Positions 16,035 to 25,040 are shown, numbered from the stretch's first letter. The stretch is 64,000 nt of DNA from Acinetobacter sp. ANC 4173 (GCF_004331255.1 NZ_SJOF01000011.1:62001-126000); one strand, 5' to 3'. Notes: a model not told the origin generated them from the sequence alone. Numbers and translations are program-made.

Positions 16035-16909
16035 TATGCAGCCTCTGCCTTTTCCTTATTTAAAATGAAATCAAAATCTAAAGTATAAAAAGGCGCATTT
16101 TGGTATTCACTATTCGGAGCGGTTCCACTCTCGTGTTTTACCCATTCCGCAATAAGTGAAGTTCGTACTCCAAACACAGCATCTGAATCCAAATATTCGC
16201 CTGCATCTTTAAATACATGGGTTACCAAACGCTCATAGCCGGGAGCAGAAATCATGAAATGTAAGTGAGCAGGTCTCCAAGGATGACGATTTAATGCTTC
16301 AAGCATTTTTCCTACAGGACCATCATGTGGAATTGGATACGCTTCAGGAACAATAGTTTGAAAATGATATTTACCATCTTTATCGGCATGGAATACAGCA
16401 CGACCTTGGTATTGTTCAAGATGTTCTTTCTGAACATCATAAAAACCTTCATCATCTGCTTGCCAAACTTCAATCTCGGCATTAGGAATAATTTGACCAT
16501 CTATTCCTTTGATGACACCATTAACAAACCAAGATGTACCTTTAACCCCCGCACTCATATTACTTCCTAGTTCTAAATGTGGGGCATCTTGAACGTGAAA
16601 TGGACCAAATACTGTTGCTTCAGTACAGCCAATCGGCTTTTTGTGGTTTTGAGCAATTACTAAAGTGGATAGACCAAGTGTGTCAGATAAAAGAATGAAT
16701 TCTTGACGAGTTGGGCTACAAATTTGCCCAACATCAGTTAGGAACTTCACACCAATTTCCCACTCTTCTTCAGTTAATTGAACTTCACGGGCAAATGAAT
16801 GAAGATGCTGAACCAAAGAGTGCATGACATCTTTTAACCGATCATTTGAAGCAGAAGAGTTTCTTTCAATAACAGCTTGCGTGATTGTTCTTTCATCTAA
16901 ATTTTTCAT
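16034..16909 (-). CDS. Hydroxyquinol 1,2-dioxygenase
   Basis: Intradiol ring-cleaving Fe(III) enzyme that opens 1,2,4-trihydroxybenzene to maleylacetate. An N-terminal helical dimerisation domain (residues ~1-105) precedes the intradiol beta-sandwich. The four iron ligands are visible: Tyr157 (GFYDVQ), Tyr191 (EAYPIPHDGP), His215 and His217 (RPAHLHF), with spacing equal to the catechol-dioxygenase family. The presence of maleylacetate reductase in the locus, and of no muconate enzymes, supports hydroxyquinol rather than catechol. 291 residues, ATG at 16909. It is the first gene of the operon and is divergent from a LysR gene. Hydroxyquinol type is likely; catechol or chlorocatechol activity is not excluded. 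Confidence 0.9.
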   Translation of the reverse strand: MKNLDERTITQAVIERNSSASNDRLKDVMHSLVQHLHSFAREVQLTEEEWEIGVKFLTDVGQICSPTRQEFILLSDTLGLSTLVIAQNHKKPIGCTEATVFGPFHVQDAPHLELGSNMSAGVKGTSWFVNGVIKGIDGQIIPNAEIEVWQADDEGFYDVQKEHLEQYQGRAVFHADKDGKYHFQTIVPEAYPIPHDGPVGKMLEALNRHPWRPAHLHFMISAPGYERLVTHVFKDAGEYLDSDAVFGVRTSLIAEWVKHESGTAPNSEYQNAPFYTLDFDFILNKEKAEAA

Positions 16910-16994
16910 AATTTTTCCATAAAATGAATCTAACTCCTATATTTCTCATGCTAAGCTGTTAATTATTGAAATAAAATGTTGGTTGAGAAAATCT

Positions 16995-17014
16995 TTATTT
17001 CATATTGGAAATAA
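16995..17014. promoter_or_regulatory. Candidate LysR operator, dioxygenase/LysR divergent promoter
   Basis: Palindrome TTATTTC-ATATTG-GAAATAA with 7-bp perfect arms, ending 14 bases before the LysR ATG (17029), in the divergent promoter with the dioxygenase operon. The same arms occur at 18017-18042. Confidence 0.6.
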
Positions 17015-17028
17015 TAGGAAGGGATTAT

Positions 17029-17949
17029 ATGGACAGATTAACGAGCATGGAGTTATTCGTTGCTGTTGCGGAGCTAGGCACACTTAATAAAGCTGCTGAA
17101 AAATTAGATATCTCTAATGCTGCTGCAACCAGACATATTGCTGCACTCGAGAATAGGCTTAATGTACGATTGATCGAACGAAGTACTCGTCGCTTATCTT
17201 TAACAACAATAGGACTCGAATATTATAAAAAGTGCAAAGACTTACTTTCCGAAATTGACCAAGCCGAATCCTCAATCAGTTCTGCCGCTGTTGAGCCTGA
17301 AGGCACTGTGACGATCACATCCTCAATTTCCTTTGCAATTATGCACATTACGCCCTTAATCCCTAAATTTAATAAACTTTATCCTAAAATTAAAATCAAT
17401 TTGATTGGTGCTAATCGCTACCATGACATTATTGATAGCAACATCGATATTGCTATCCGGACTCGCGAATTTGAACCAGACTCCAATCTAACTATTCGAA
17501 AACTAGCGACGACACATCGAATTTTAGCTGCCTCTTACGACTACATGAAACGTAAAGGTAAACCCAAGACTATTGAAGAACTCCAAGACCATGACATTTT
17601 GCTCTACAGTCATGCAAATAATCCGAGAATTTTAAGTTTTAGCAAAAATGATGAAATTAAAACTTTTGCATTAGATCCCATTATGGAAACCAATGATGGT
17701 CAAATTGTTAGATCAGCCGCTTTGAACGGTGCAGGTATTTTAATTCAACCTCTTTATATTATTTATCAAGACATTGTAGAAGGTAGACTTATTCCAATTT
17801 TAACAGATTGGAAACTTCCAGAACTTACGGTCAATATTGCCTTTCAAAGCAGACAATTTATGCCGATTAAAAATAGATTATTTATAGATTTCTTAATCGA
17901 AGACTTTAAAAACAAAGAATATGAACGTTACTGGAGTTCCATTCAATAA
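17029..17949 (+). CDS. LysR-family regulator divergent from hydroxyquinol dioxygenase
   Basis: LysR-type regulator of 306 residues. The HTH is MDRLTSMELFVAVAELGTLN...AAEKLDISNAAATRHIAALENRLNVRLIERSTRRLSLT, the AaeR/DmlR/CrgA-like subgroup; the effector domain starts at about residue 90 (GTVTITSSISFAIMHITPLIPKF). ATG 17029 has AGGAAGGG seven bases upstream and is preferred to TTG 17005. It is divergent from the dioxygenase-pcaIJF operon and is followed in the same direction by the Gfo/Idh gene, whose upstream region repeats the operator palindrome. It may therefore couple ring cleavage to the sugar-type oxidoreductase. The effector is unknown. Confidence 0.88.
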   Translation: MDRLTSMELFVAVAELGTLNKAAEKLDISNAAATRHIAALENRLNVRLIERSTRRLSLTTIGLEYYKKCKDLLSEIDQAESSISSAAVEPEGTVTITSSISFAIMHITPLIPKFNKLYPKIKINLIGANRYHDIIDSNIDIAIRTREFEPDSNLTIRKLATTHRILAASYDYMKRKGKPKTIEELQDHDILLYSHANNPRILSFSKNDEIKTFALDPIMETNDGQIVRSAALNGAGILIQPLYIIYQDIVEGRLIPILTDWKLPELTVNIAFQSRQFMPIKNRLFIDFLIEDFKNKEYERYWSSIQ

Positions 17950-18016
17950 CTTAACTGTGTGACTAATTGACAAACTTATCATTTCCCTAAAATCTCATTA
18001 ATACAACATTCACAAA

Positions 18017-18042
18017 TGATTATTTCAAAATTGAAATAATCA
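18017..18042. promoter_or_regulatory. Palindromic operator upstream of the Gfo/Idh gene
   Basis: Arms TGATTATTTCAA (18017-18028) and TTGAAATAATCA (18031-18042) are perfect reverse complements around AA. It contains the TTATTTC-N6-GAAATAA core also found at 16995-17014 and lies 87 bases upstream of the TTG start at 18130. Confidence 0.65.
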
Positions 18043-18129
18043 TTTCCTTAAAAGTTCTTTATACACATATGAGAAAAAGCTAACTTTCATGTATTCAAAA
18101 ATTGGAAAGTTCTTTACAGGAGTTTTATT

Positions 18130-19203
18130 TTGCAAAAAGATAAATTAAAAGTTGCGCTTTTAGGTATTACCCACCCGCATACTTCAGGACGAGTAAAAGC
18201 ACTACAACGTCGTCAAGATATTGAGATTTATGGTGCCGCAGATCATAGCGAACTTTTAAAGCCTTTTTGTGAGGCTTTGAATCTCACTGAACGTACTAAA
18301 GAAGACATTTTAAGTAATCCAGATATCGATATTGTTCTGGTTCATTCAAAAAGCTATGAAATGGCTGATTTAACAATCGCTGCATTACAAGCAGGAAAAG
18401 CTGTTTTAGTTGAAAAACCAGCTGGCCGAGGTGTAGCAGATACTCAACGCATCGTTAATGCTGTTAATGAATATAATGGCTTTGTTCAGGTTGGTTACTG
18501 CTGGCGTTTTGCCCCGTCAATCAACGTAATGCATGATGTGATTCAGCAAGGTAAAATTGGTAAAGTTTTACAAATTCGCGCTCATGCAGGTTGCTCGCAT
18601 AATGAAGCTGAAACTGCGCACATGAGACAGCCTGGCGATCTTGGTGGTGCCTTCTTCGTTATTGGTTGTCATTTATTTGACCGCGTACTTCATCATTTTA
18701 GTATGCCAAAATCTGTAAACGCACGTATTACCAAATTCAAAGATTTCAAAGGCGAAGAGTCTCGCGAAGATGCTGCCGGTGCGATTCTCAACTACGATGA
18801 TAAGATTGTTGTTGTAGACTTTATGTCTTGGGATGTCCTTCCTTGGACTGAAAGCTGGGATATGACAGCTTATGGTACTGAAGGCATTATGTCTTCTCGT
18901 TCATTACCTTCATCTTACAAACTCTATCAAACTGGTAATATCGAAGGTACTACGGAAGGTTGGACAGAATGGCATGAGACGAGTTTCCCTGAGATTTGGG
19001 CTACTAAGAAAACTGAATACTCTCCAGACATTGCTGAGATCGGCAACCCAGTCTACTTTGATCGTGAATTAAATGCGTTCTTAGATTCATATCAAAATGG
19101 TAAACCTTCACAAGTACCAGCCACTCAAGCTCATAACATCTCGGTTTTACTTGCAGCCTTATTTGATTCTGCAGGAAAAGATGGCAGTGAAGTCTTTCTA
19201 TAA
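18130..19203 (+). CDS. Gfo/Idh/MocA-family oxidoreductase with atypical nucleotide-binding loop
   Basis: NAD(P)-dependent sugar, cyclitol or glycoside dehydrogenase-like protein of 357 residues. The Rossmann strand is KVALLGITHPHTSGRV, where the usual GxGxxG is replaced by G-I-T-H-P-H-T-S-G. The EKP motif is intact (VEKPAGRG, Glu95-Lys96-Pro97). The C-terminal alpha/beta domain contains LGGAFFVIGCHLFDRVLH, with a Cys-His pair where the family usually has its catalytic Asp-His region. TTG start with ACAGGAG just upstream. It follows the LysR gene and carries the shared palindrome. In Gfo/Idh families that act on intact glycosides the product is a 3-keto sugar; that reaction is inference here. 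Confidence 0.78.
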   Translation: MQKDKLKVALLGITHPHTSGRVKALQRRQDIEIYGAADHSELLKPFCEALNLTERTKEDILSNPDIDIVLVHSKSYEMADLTIAALQAGKAVLVEKPAGRGVADTQRIVNAVNEYNGFVQVGYCWRFAPSINVMHDVIQQGKIGKVLQIRAHAGCSHNEAETAHMRQPGDLGGAFFVIGCHLFDRVLHHFSMPKSVNARITKFKDFKGEESREDAAGAILNYDDKIVVVDFMSWDVLPWTESWDMTAYGTEGIMSSRSLPSSYKLYQTGNIEGTTEGWTEWHETSFPEIWATKKTEYSPDIAEIGNPVYFDRELNAFLDSYQNGKPSQVPATQAHNISVLLAALFDSAGKDGSEVFL

Positions 19204-19213
19204 TCATTAAATA

Positions 19214-19243
19214 AAAATGCAACTAGTTATAGTTGCATTTTTA
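19214..19243 (+). terminator. Terminator after the Gfo/Idh gene
   Basis: AAAATGCAACT (19214-19224) and AGTTGCATTTT (19231-19241) form an 11-bp stem with loop AGTTAT and a T-rich tail. Confidence 0.85.
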
Positions 19244-19260
19244 CTTCTATTTGAGATTTT

Positions 19261-19551
19261 ATGAATAAAGAAATTAGAGTTGTTGCTAAATTAGAAATTC
19301 AACGAGAACATATTAATCAAGTTATTGAAGTATTTAAAGTGCTCGTTAATAAGACCCGTAAAGAGTTCGGTTGCTTACAATATGATTTACATCAAGAGGT
19401 ACATGATCCTGCTACATTAATCTTTTTTGAGAAATGGAGAACGATGGATGACCTGAATAAACATTTAAAAACAGCGCACTTTATTGCCTGTTTTAAAGAA
19501 GTTGGAAGTATGGTTGAGCATAATGAAACTCGTATTCTAGAGAAAATATAA
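19261..19551 (+). CDS. ABM-family (YgiN-like) quinol monooxygenase-type protein
   Basis: A 96-residue dimeric ferredoxin-like alpha+beta barrel protein of the antibiotic-biosynthesis-monooxygenase family. RVVAKLEIQREHINQVIEVFKVLVNKTRKEFGCLQYDLHQ and FFEKWRTMDDLNKHLKTAHF are the diagnostic strands and helices. YgiN-type members oxidise quinols without cofactor, which is suggestive beside a hydroxyquinol pathway, but many members are stress proteins of unknown substrate. It follows the Gfo/Idh gene after a terminator, so it may be separately or read-through transcribed. It converges on the MFS gene at 19674. Confidence 0.75.
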   Translation: MNKEIRVVAKLEIQREHINQVIEVFKVLVNKTRKEFGCLQYDLHQEVHDPATLIFFEKWRTMDDLNKHLKTAHFIACFKEVGSMVEHNETRILEKI

Positions 19552-19626
19552 TAGTATATCCAACGTGTCAGCCTGAATATAAATACATAAACTAAAGAAT
19601 AGTTAAACCCCAACCCTGATATTTAT

Positions 19627-19665
19627 AAAATCACCTTTTAGCGTTATAAGATAAGAGGTGATTTT
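19627..19665. terminator. Bidirectional terminator between ABM and MFS genes
   Basis: AAAATCACCT (19627-19636) pairs with AGGTGATTTT (19656-19665) around a 19-base loop, with a T-run to the right and AT-rich sequence to the left, between convergent genes. Confidence 0.6.
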
Positions 19666-19673
19666 TCTAAAAT

Positions 19674-20864
19674 TTAAATTTTTTGAGTAGATTTTTCAAC
19701 AAAGAAAGCGATTAATAAAATAAGTAATCCACCTAAACTTAATATTGAGCCAATCCAGATAGGTGCCAACCACCCCATATCATGTGTCAATACCCAGCCA
19801 CCTAAAAAAGCACCGAGAGCATTGGCTAAATTAAATGCAGAGTGATTAAGTGAAGCAGCTAATGCCTGTGCATCACCTGCAACATGCATAAGACGCATTT
19901 GTAGGGTATTACTTAATCCAATAATTATCATTCCGATTGCAAATAAACCCGCAATAGCTGTATAAATGTTATTCATAAAAAAACTCACTAAAATAAATGT
20001 GAGTGCAGAACTGATTAAAATACCAACAATAGTTTTATTTAGATTTTTATCAGCGAAATGGCCAGCTAACAGCCCTCCGATCACCATTCCAACTCCCCAA
20101 ATCGCAAGTGCAATAGGGACGATTGAAATATCGGCATGAGTATATTCAGTGAGGATTGGAGAAATATAGGTGTATACAGAAAACATTCCACCAAATCCAA
20201 CAGACCCAACAACAAGGGTTAACCACATATTGATGTTTCTAAGACCTGCTAATTCATTCTTTATACTTGCTGTTTTATGAACAGGAATATTAGGAACAAA
20301 AATGATAATCGCAATGAGTGTGATAAAGGCGATTGTAGCTGAAACTTCAAATCCTGATCGCCAACCAAATTGTTGCCCCATCCACGTTGCCAAAGGAACT
20401 CCAACGACAGTCGCGGTGGTAAGTCCCATCATCATGAAAGCAACGGCTGTAGATCGCTGCTTAGGATTTGCAAGTTGAGCCGCGACCAAGGCACCTACAC
20501 CAAAATATGCGCCATGTGGAAGCCCTGCAATAAATCGGGATAATAATACTGTTTCTGGGGTCTGAGCTAAAGCTGTAAAAGCATTTGCAATACCGTAAAA
20601 CAACATGAGTATAAGCAGTAAAGTCTTACGAGGAAGCTGGGCACATGAGATAGCAATAATGGGAGCACCAATCACCACGCCTAAAGCATAAGCACTGATA
20701 AAATAACCAGCATCAGGAATAGAGACCTGCAAATCTTCCGCAATTTCCTGAATTAGACCCATCGCTACAAATTCAGTTGTACCGATACAAAATCCTCCAA
20801 TTGCAAGAGCGAAGATAACGGCAAAAAGTGAATATGAGTGAGGTAAAGTAGGATCAGATGTCAT
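19674..20864 (-). CDS. MFS transporter, DHA1 family (AraJ/YdhP-like)
   Basis: Inner-membrane major-facilitator protein of 396 residues with twelve predicted helices. The N-terminus FALAIGGFCIGTTEFVAMGLIQEIAEDL and the motif SAYALGVVIGAPIIA are typical of the DHA1 subfamily that includes AraJ, YdhP and chloramphenicol/purine-nucleoside exporters; GLPHGAYFGVGALVAAQL is the conserved TM5 region. This subfamily mostly exports small molecules, so it may remove a toxic intermediate or unrelated compounds rather than import substrate. Transcribed on the minus strand, 253 bases beyond the isomerase gene's terminator, so probably its own unit. Substrate unknown. Confidence 0.82.
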   Translation of the reverse strand: MTSDPTLPHSYSLFAVIFALAIGGFCIGTTEFVAMGLIQEIAEDLQVSIPDAGYFISAYALGVVIGAPIIAISCAQLPRKTLLLILMLFYGIANAFTALAQTPETVLLSRFIAGLPHGAYFGVGALVAAQLANPKQRSTAVAFMMMGLTTATVVGVPLATWMGQQFGWRSGFEVSATIAFITLIAIIIFVPNIPVHKTASIKNELAGLRNINMWLTLVVGSVGFGGMFSVYTYISPILTEYTHADISIVPIALAIWGVGMVIGGLLAGHFADKNLNKTIVGILISSALTFILVSFFMNNIYTAIAGLFAIGMIIIGLSNTLQMRLMHVAGDAQALAASLNHSAFNLANALGAFLGGWVLTHDMGWLAPIWIGSILSLGGLLILLIAFFVEKSTQKI

Positions 20865-21078
20865 AATAATAAAAGAGAATATTGAATTATAGTTTAAAGA
20901 TAAAACGAGCCTAGAAAGTTAATTATTAAATCCACATAAGCTATCAGCAAGTTTTGGATAGCATTCTCGAATTATGTATTGATTCAACATAATGCTTTCA
21001 AAACTGTTACACCTCATTTTTAAATTCGCCGAGCTTTGATTAAATATTTTATAAACAAAATAAAATCGACATTTTTAA

Positions 21079-21109
21079 ACCCCAATAGCTTAAAAATTAC
21101 TATTGGGGT
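21079..21109 (-). terminator. Terminator of the isomerase-symporter-dehydrogenase operon
   Basis: ACCCCAATAG (21079-21088) and CTATTGGGGT (21100-21109), perfect 10-bp stem just after the stop at 21118, followed on the minus strand by TTTAAAAATG. Confidence 0.8.
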
Positions 21110-21117
21110 GAAAGCTA

Positions 21118-21981
21118 TTAAGCTGTTACAGAATTGAATGCACTAATTGTGGTTTCATAAGCCCTTTTTGCCATCTCATCAAGCGGAAGTACTCGATGAT
21201 CCTGTGAAATCAGCTCAACACCATAATATGGCTGGTTAAAGCCCGCTTTCTTAATTTCATTTAAGAATAATGGAATATCAAAAGATCCTTGCCCACAGAG
21301 TTGACGATGGTGGGTTGAGTCATTAAATAAATCACCTTGAACTTCATCTGCTGCATCATTCAATTCAACTGATTTAATTAGGTGTGCTGGCACCATACTA
21401 ATTTTTTCAAAATCAATATTACCACGTGCTAAATGCCAGATATCTAAGCATAATCCACCATTAGCATCACCAGTATCAACGACTTTCAAGCCATCTTCTA
21501 AAGTCGCTAAACGAGAGAAAGGCATAATTTCTAGAGCAACATTTGCATTTACTTGTGCCACTTCTTTACATAACTTTGAGAATTCCTCAGCCATGTTTTC
21601 CAAACTATTTGGTGAATTCTCAAATGGCTTAGCTCCAATTTTTAAATTACACATTCCAAGCTCTGCACCTAGCTCAATCATTTTAGAACGTTCATAATCT
21701 GATACTTTTCGAGCATCGCCAGTTAAATACCAATCTAATAAAATTTCTAGTTCGAAATATTTAATATCGTTATCTTTAAATAACTGACGGATTGTAGCTA
21801 CACTGTTTTGCTGAAGTGTCGCTTGCAAATCACTAAGTACAAGACCAATTCCTTTCCAACCCGCTTTAGATGCTGCTTCAACACGCTGCTGTAATGTAAA
21901 TGGGCTAATTTCTGTTGGAGCACCTGGGTATACGTTTCCAGCTAAGGTCCAATAAGCTGCTAATAAATCTGGTTTATTCAT
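21118..21981 (-). CDS. Sugar-phosphate isomerase/epimerase-fold (AP endonuclease family 2) protein
   Basis: TIM-barrel protein of the AP_endonuc_2/xylose-isomerase-like family, 287 residues. WKGIGLVLSDLQATLQ, ELEILLDWYLTGDARK, NVALEIMPFSRLATLEDG, GGLCLDIWHLARG and YYGVELIS contain acidic and histidine residues in the positions that bind the divalent metal in this family (Glu in LEIMPF, Asp-His in LDIWH, Glu in GVEL). Members include IolE inosose dehydratase, IolI, keto-sugar epimerases and the beta-eliminases of 3-keto-glycoside pathways. It lies 31 bases after the symporter and downstream of an IolG-like gene, so dehydration, epimerisation or elimination of the keto product is the natural guess. 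Not itself recognisable as IolE. Confidence 0.78.
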   Translation of the reverse strand: MNKPDLLAAYWTLAGNVYPGAPTEISPFTLQQRVEAASKAGWKGIGLVLSDLQATLQQNSVATIRQLFKDNDIKYFELEILLDWYLTGDARKVSDYERSKMIELGAELGMCNLKIGAKPFENSPNSLENMAEEFSKLCKEVAQVNANVALEIMPFSRLATLEDGLKVVDTGDANGGLCLDIWHLARGNIDFEKISMVPAHLIKSVELNDAADEVQGDLFNDSTHHRQLCGQGSFDIPLFLNEIKKAGFNQPYYGVELISQDHRVLPLDEMAKRAYETTISAFNSVTA

Positions 21982-22012
21982 AAAATATTTCCTTTAATTT
22001 GTATTACGAAAA

Positions 22013-23284
22013 TTATGCTTTCGAAAATTTATATCCAGTAAGATCTTGAGTAATTGCACACCAGCAGATTAGGGCATAACAAATTGCAGGAACAATAAAC
22101 GCTGTAGAAATGCTTGTTATATCTGAAAGATAGCCCATAACTAGAGGTAAAATCGCACCACCAACAAACATCGTCACCATCAAAGATGCAGCCATTTGTG
22201 ATTTTTTACCTAAACCACGAACACCCATAGAAAAGATTGTTGGATATAGCGTAGATTTGAACAAGAACATACAGATAAGAACTACAACTGAAATATATTG
22301 ATAGCCCAACATCACGAATAAGCATGCCAATACACAAACTGAACTATTAAAGATCTGTAGCTTTCTCGGATCGATATACTTCATTACGAAGATACCCAAG
22401 AAGCGACCACTCATATAACAGAACATAGCCATAGATAGGAAATATGCTGCTTTAGCTGGAGTGATACCATCCCAATGTTCAATCACATAATTGATAAAGA
22501 ATGCACCGATACCAAAATGCGCACCGTTATAACAAAATTGTGAAAGCATCGCTTTACGCACATTTTTATTCTTTAATAACGGAACATTTTCATAAACTGT
22601 ATCTTCTGGACGCGGCTCAATATTATTTTCATCTTGATGATTTGCTTCTGGCAATCTGATCGAAATCATATAGCCCACGACACAAAGTACAAGAATGGAA
22701 AGCATCACATAAGTTAATGTTGCTGGTTCGACATAGAATCCTGCAACAGTCCCAGCAGGAATGAAGAATACAGCTCCACCTACTAATGGTCCGCACATGC
22801 CGCCCATTCCACCAAAAGCTTGAGCTAATGTTAAGCGACGCGTAGCATCTTTTGGATCACCCAATTTAGTGGCATATAAGTTACATACAATTTCAAGACA
22901 AGCTAAACCTGATGCTAAAATAAAAATTGCGGTTAAAAATGCTGAGAAAGTACCTACCATCGCAGCAGGAACGAAACCCATACATCCAGTAGCAAAGAGT
23001 AATAAACCAATAATAATCGAGTTTCTATAGCCAAATCGCTTCATCAGCAACCCGACAGGTATAGCTGACAAGAAGTAAGCACCTAAGTATGCTGTCTGAA
23101 TAAAAGCTGACTGACCATGTGAAATATGGAAGACATCCTGAAAATGTTTATTTAGAACATCTAATAATGTATGTGAGAAAGCCCACATGAAATTAAAAGC
23201 AGTGACTAAAATCAATGTTGCTTTTATTGAGATAGCTTTCTTGCTCACAGGTACTTCTGTGATTTTACTTAAACTTGCGTCCAT
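22013..23284 (-). CDS. MFS symporter, FucP-like
   Basis: Twelve-helix major-facilitator symporter of 423 residues resembling the fucose:H+ symporter family. FNFMWAFSHTLLDVLNKHFQDVF, IQTAYLGAYFLSAIPVGLLMKRFGYRNSIIIGLLLFATG and LACLEIVCNLYATKLGDP match FucP TM1, TM2-3 and TM4-5. ATG 23284 follows AAGGAAA and is preferred to the upstream 23344 start, which has no ribosome site. It is sandwiched between the IolG-like dehydrogenase and the isomerase on one strand, so it very probably imports the substrate of those enzymes. Sugar or cyclitol specificity is inferred from family and context. Confidence 0.85.
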   Translation of the reverse strand: MDASLSKITEVPVSKKAISIKATLILVTAFNFMWAFSHTLLDVLNKHFQDVFHISHGQSAFIQTAYLGAYFLSAIPVGLLMKRFGYRNSIIIGLLLFATGCMGFVPAAMVGTFSAFLTAIFILASGLACLEIVCNLYATKLGDPKDATRRLTLAQAFGGMGGMCGPLVGGAVFFIPAGTVAGFYVEPATLTYVMLSILVLCVVGYMISIRLPEANHQDENNIEPRPEDTVYENVPLLKNKNVRKAMLSQFCYNGAHFGIGAFFINYVIEHWDGITPAKAAYFLSMAMFCYMSGRFLGIFVMKYIDPRKLQIFNSSVCVLACLFVMLGYQYISVVVLICMFLFKSTLYPTIFSMGVRGLGKKSQMAASLMVTMFVGGAILPLVMGYLSDITSISTAFIVPAICYALICWCAITQDLTGYKFSKA

Positions 23285-23392
23285 TGCGAGTTTCCTTGTA
23301 AACAGGTAATACTTCCCTATGAAGTATGATAATCCATACTCCACAGGTTGATTTTGTTTTCTGAGTTACTTAATTCAGTTAAATGTTAGGAA

Positions 23393-24418
23393 TTAAGCAG
23401 CAAGAGACTTTGAAGGTCCTTCAGGATTTACAACGATTGCTTTATTGCTTTCAACAGACTCCATTGCACATACAGCTAGGTAGAGCGCTTGTAATCCATC
23501 AAATAAATTTGTAGGGAATTCTCGACCAGCAACAAGGCAAGAAACGAACACATCAAATTCTTTACGATAAGAACCAACATAACGCTCTAAGAAGAAGTTT
23601 AATAAAGGTTGCTGAGACCCTGTGAAGTCTTGAGTATATTTCTTAAGCGTAGAAGGTCGATGGTTCTGAGTTTTCAATAGACCTTGAGAACCTAATACTT
23701 CAATACGTTGGTCATAACCGTACACTGCTTCACGACAGTTATTGATAATGCATTGTTTACCAGATTTAGTTTTCAAGGTAATACTACACGTATCGTAGTC
23801 ATTAATTGTTGCTAACTCTTCATCCACTAATCGGCTTGCTGTAGCAAAAATTTCTACTGGCTCTTCACCAAGGATATGTCGAGCTGTATCAAAATCATGA
23901 ATGGTCATGTCTTTAAAAATTCCACCAGAAGTTTTCATATACTCTACTGGCTGCATGCCTGGATCACGGCTTGTGATAATGACTTGGCGAACATCACCGA
24001 TTTCATTGTTCAAAATTGCATTTTTGATTGCAATCGTGTCTTCATCAAAACGACGATTAAATGCCAACATCACTTTACCATTGTGGCTTTGAATTTCTTC
24101 AACAGCTGTGATTGAACGTTGGAAATCTAAATCGATAGGTTTTTCACACAATACAGGCTTTTTATGTTTAACCGCATGTAGCATTAAATCAACATGTAGA
24201 TCAGTTGCTGTAGCGATTACAACTGCATCAATATCATCGCGGGTGATTGCTTCATAATAGTCATACCCAGCTTCGCAATTTAACTCATTTGCTAATTTAT
24301 CTACGCCTTCTTTCCAAGGGTCAGCAATAAGTTTAAGTTCACATTGTGTATTTAAAAATGCACTCTTAGAATGGATCTGAGCGATGCGTCCCGCACCTAG
24401 AATTGCTACTTTTAACAT
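23393..24418 (-). CDS. Inositol 2-dehydrogenase-like (IolG-type) Gfo/Idh/MocA oxidoreductase
   Basis: NAD-dependent polyol/sugar dehydrogenase of 341 residues. The canonical Rossmann loop GAGRIAQIH is at residues ~8-16, the EKP motif at ~97-99 (VLCEKPIDLD), AFNRRFD follows, and GGIFKDMTIHDFDTARHILGEEPVEI contains the catalytic Asp/His pattern that is strongly IolG-like. The family oxidises myo-inositol or other cyclitols and aldoses at one carbon. No iolB, C, D or E gene accompanies it here, so the substrate may be another cyclitol or a sugar. First gene of the dehydrogenase-symporter-isomerase operon, divergent from the ABC importer. Confidence 0.85.
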   Translation of the reverse strand: MLKVAILGAGRIAQIHSKSAFLNTQCELKLIADPWKEGVDKLANELNCEAGYDYYEAITRDDIDAVVIATATDLHVDLMLHAVKHKKPVLCEKPIDLDFQRSITAVEEIQSHNGKVMLAFNRRFDEDTIAIKNAILNNEIGDVRQVIITSRDPGMQPVEYMKTSGGIFKDMTIHDFDTARHILGEEPVEIFATASRLVDEELATINDYDTCSITLKTKSGKQCIINNCREAVYGYDQRIEVLGSQGLLKTQNHRPSTLKKYTQDFTGSQQPLLNFFLERYVGSYRKEFDVFVSCLVAGREFPTNLFDGLQALYLAVCAMESVESNKAIVVNPEGPSKSLAA

Positions 24419-25040
24419 ACAGATACTTCCTTTTAATAACGATACTTCAAAAATTACTTATTCTTGATAATTCTTAGGTTATACAAGCCAATTTTGAAAG
24501 AAAATAGCGATTTCTAAAAACACTTTTTCATTTTTGAAATTAATCCCATTCACCACTTATCACTTTTAAAACTGAATTTAAACCCCTTTATTTTCCCTAA
24601 ATTTGAAAAAAACATTTTCAATAATTGACATTTTTTTCCGTTTTTTACGCTTCTATACTCCAAGTCAATTGATAAAAACCATGCCCAATACTCAAACATT
24701 GGAAAAATTCTGATTAATCGATAGGAACGTCGAAAAAAGATGAGGAGAAATGGATTAAGGAAAATTGAAATATGGAGAGATGTATCAAGCCATGCTGTTA
24801 ATACTTTGATTTTATAAATTCAACTAAGTTTGTTCGATCAATATCTGTAAAAACAAAGTATTAGGCTCAATTAGCTTGGTCACTCATCTGAATGAAATAT
24901 TCAGATCTAAGAATTAATATTCACACACCTAATTGCCCTCCCAAGGGCTGTTGAATCACAAGCAATCTAGCAGTTTTTTAAATGGAATTTAAAAAGTATC
25001 TGCAGATGTAAATCATGCTTAAAATTGAAGGAAACATGCA
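24419..25040. promoter_or_regulatory. Divergent control region between the IolG-like operon and the ABC importer
   Basis: A 622-base AT-rich region between two divergent transport/catabolic operons. At 24524-24543 there is a partial copy (TTTTTC-N6-GAAATTA) of the palindrome seen at 16995 and 18017. A stem-loop ATCTGAAT-GAAAT-ATTCAGAT lies at 24886-24906, in the probable leader of the importer operon. I find no convincing full sigma-70 promoter by eye and no ORF with a good ribosome site. Confidence 0.45.

Noticed and set aside
24625..24659. TTGACA followed by TATACT as a sigma-70 promoter
   Set aside because: The spacer is 23 bases, too long for a normal sigma-70 promoter.
24740..24817. 25-codon frame (MRRNGLRKIEIW...) as leader peptide of the importer operon
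   Set aside because: No ribosome site and no attenuator-like structure directly after it.
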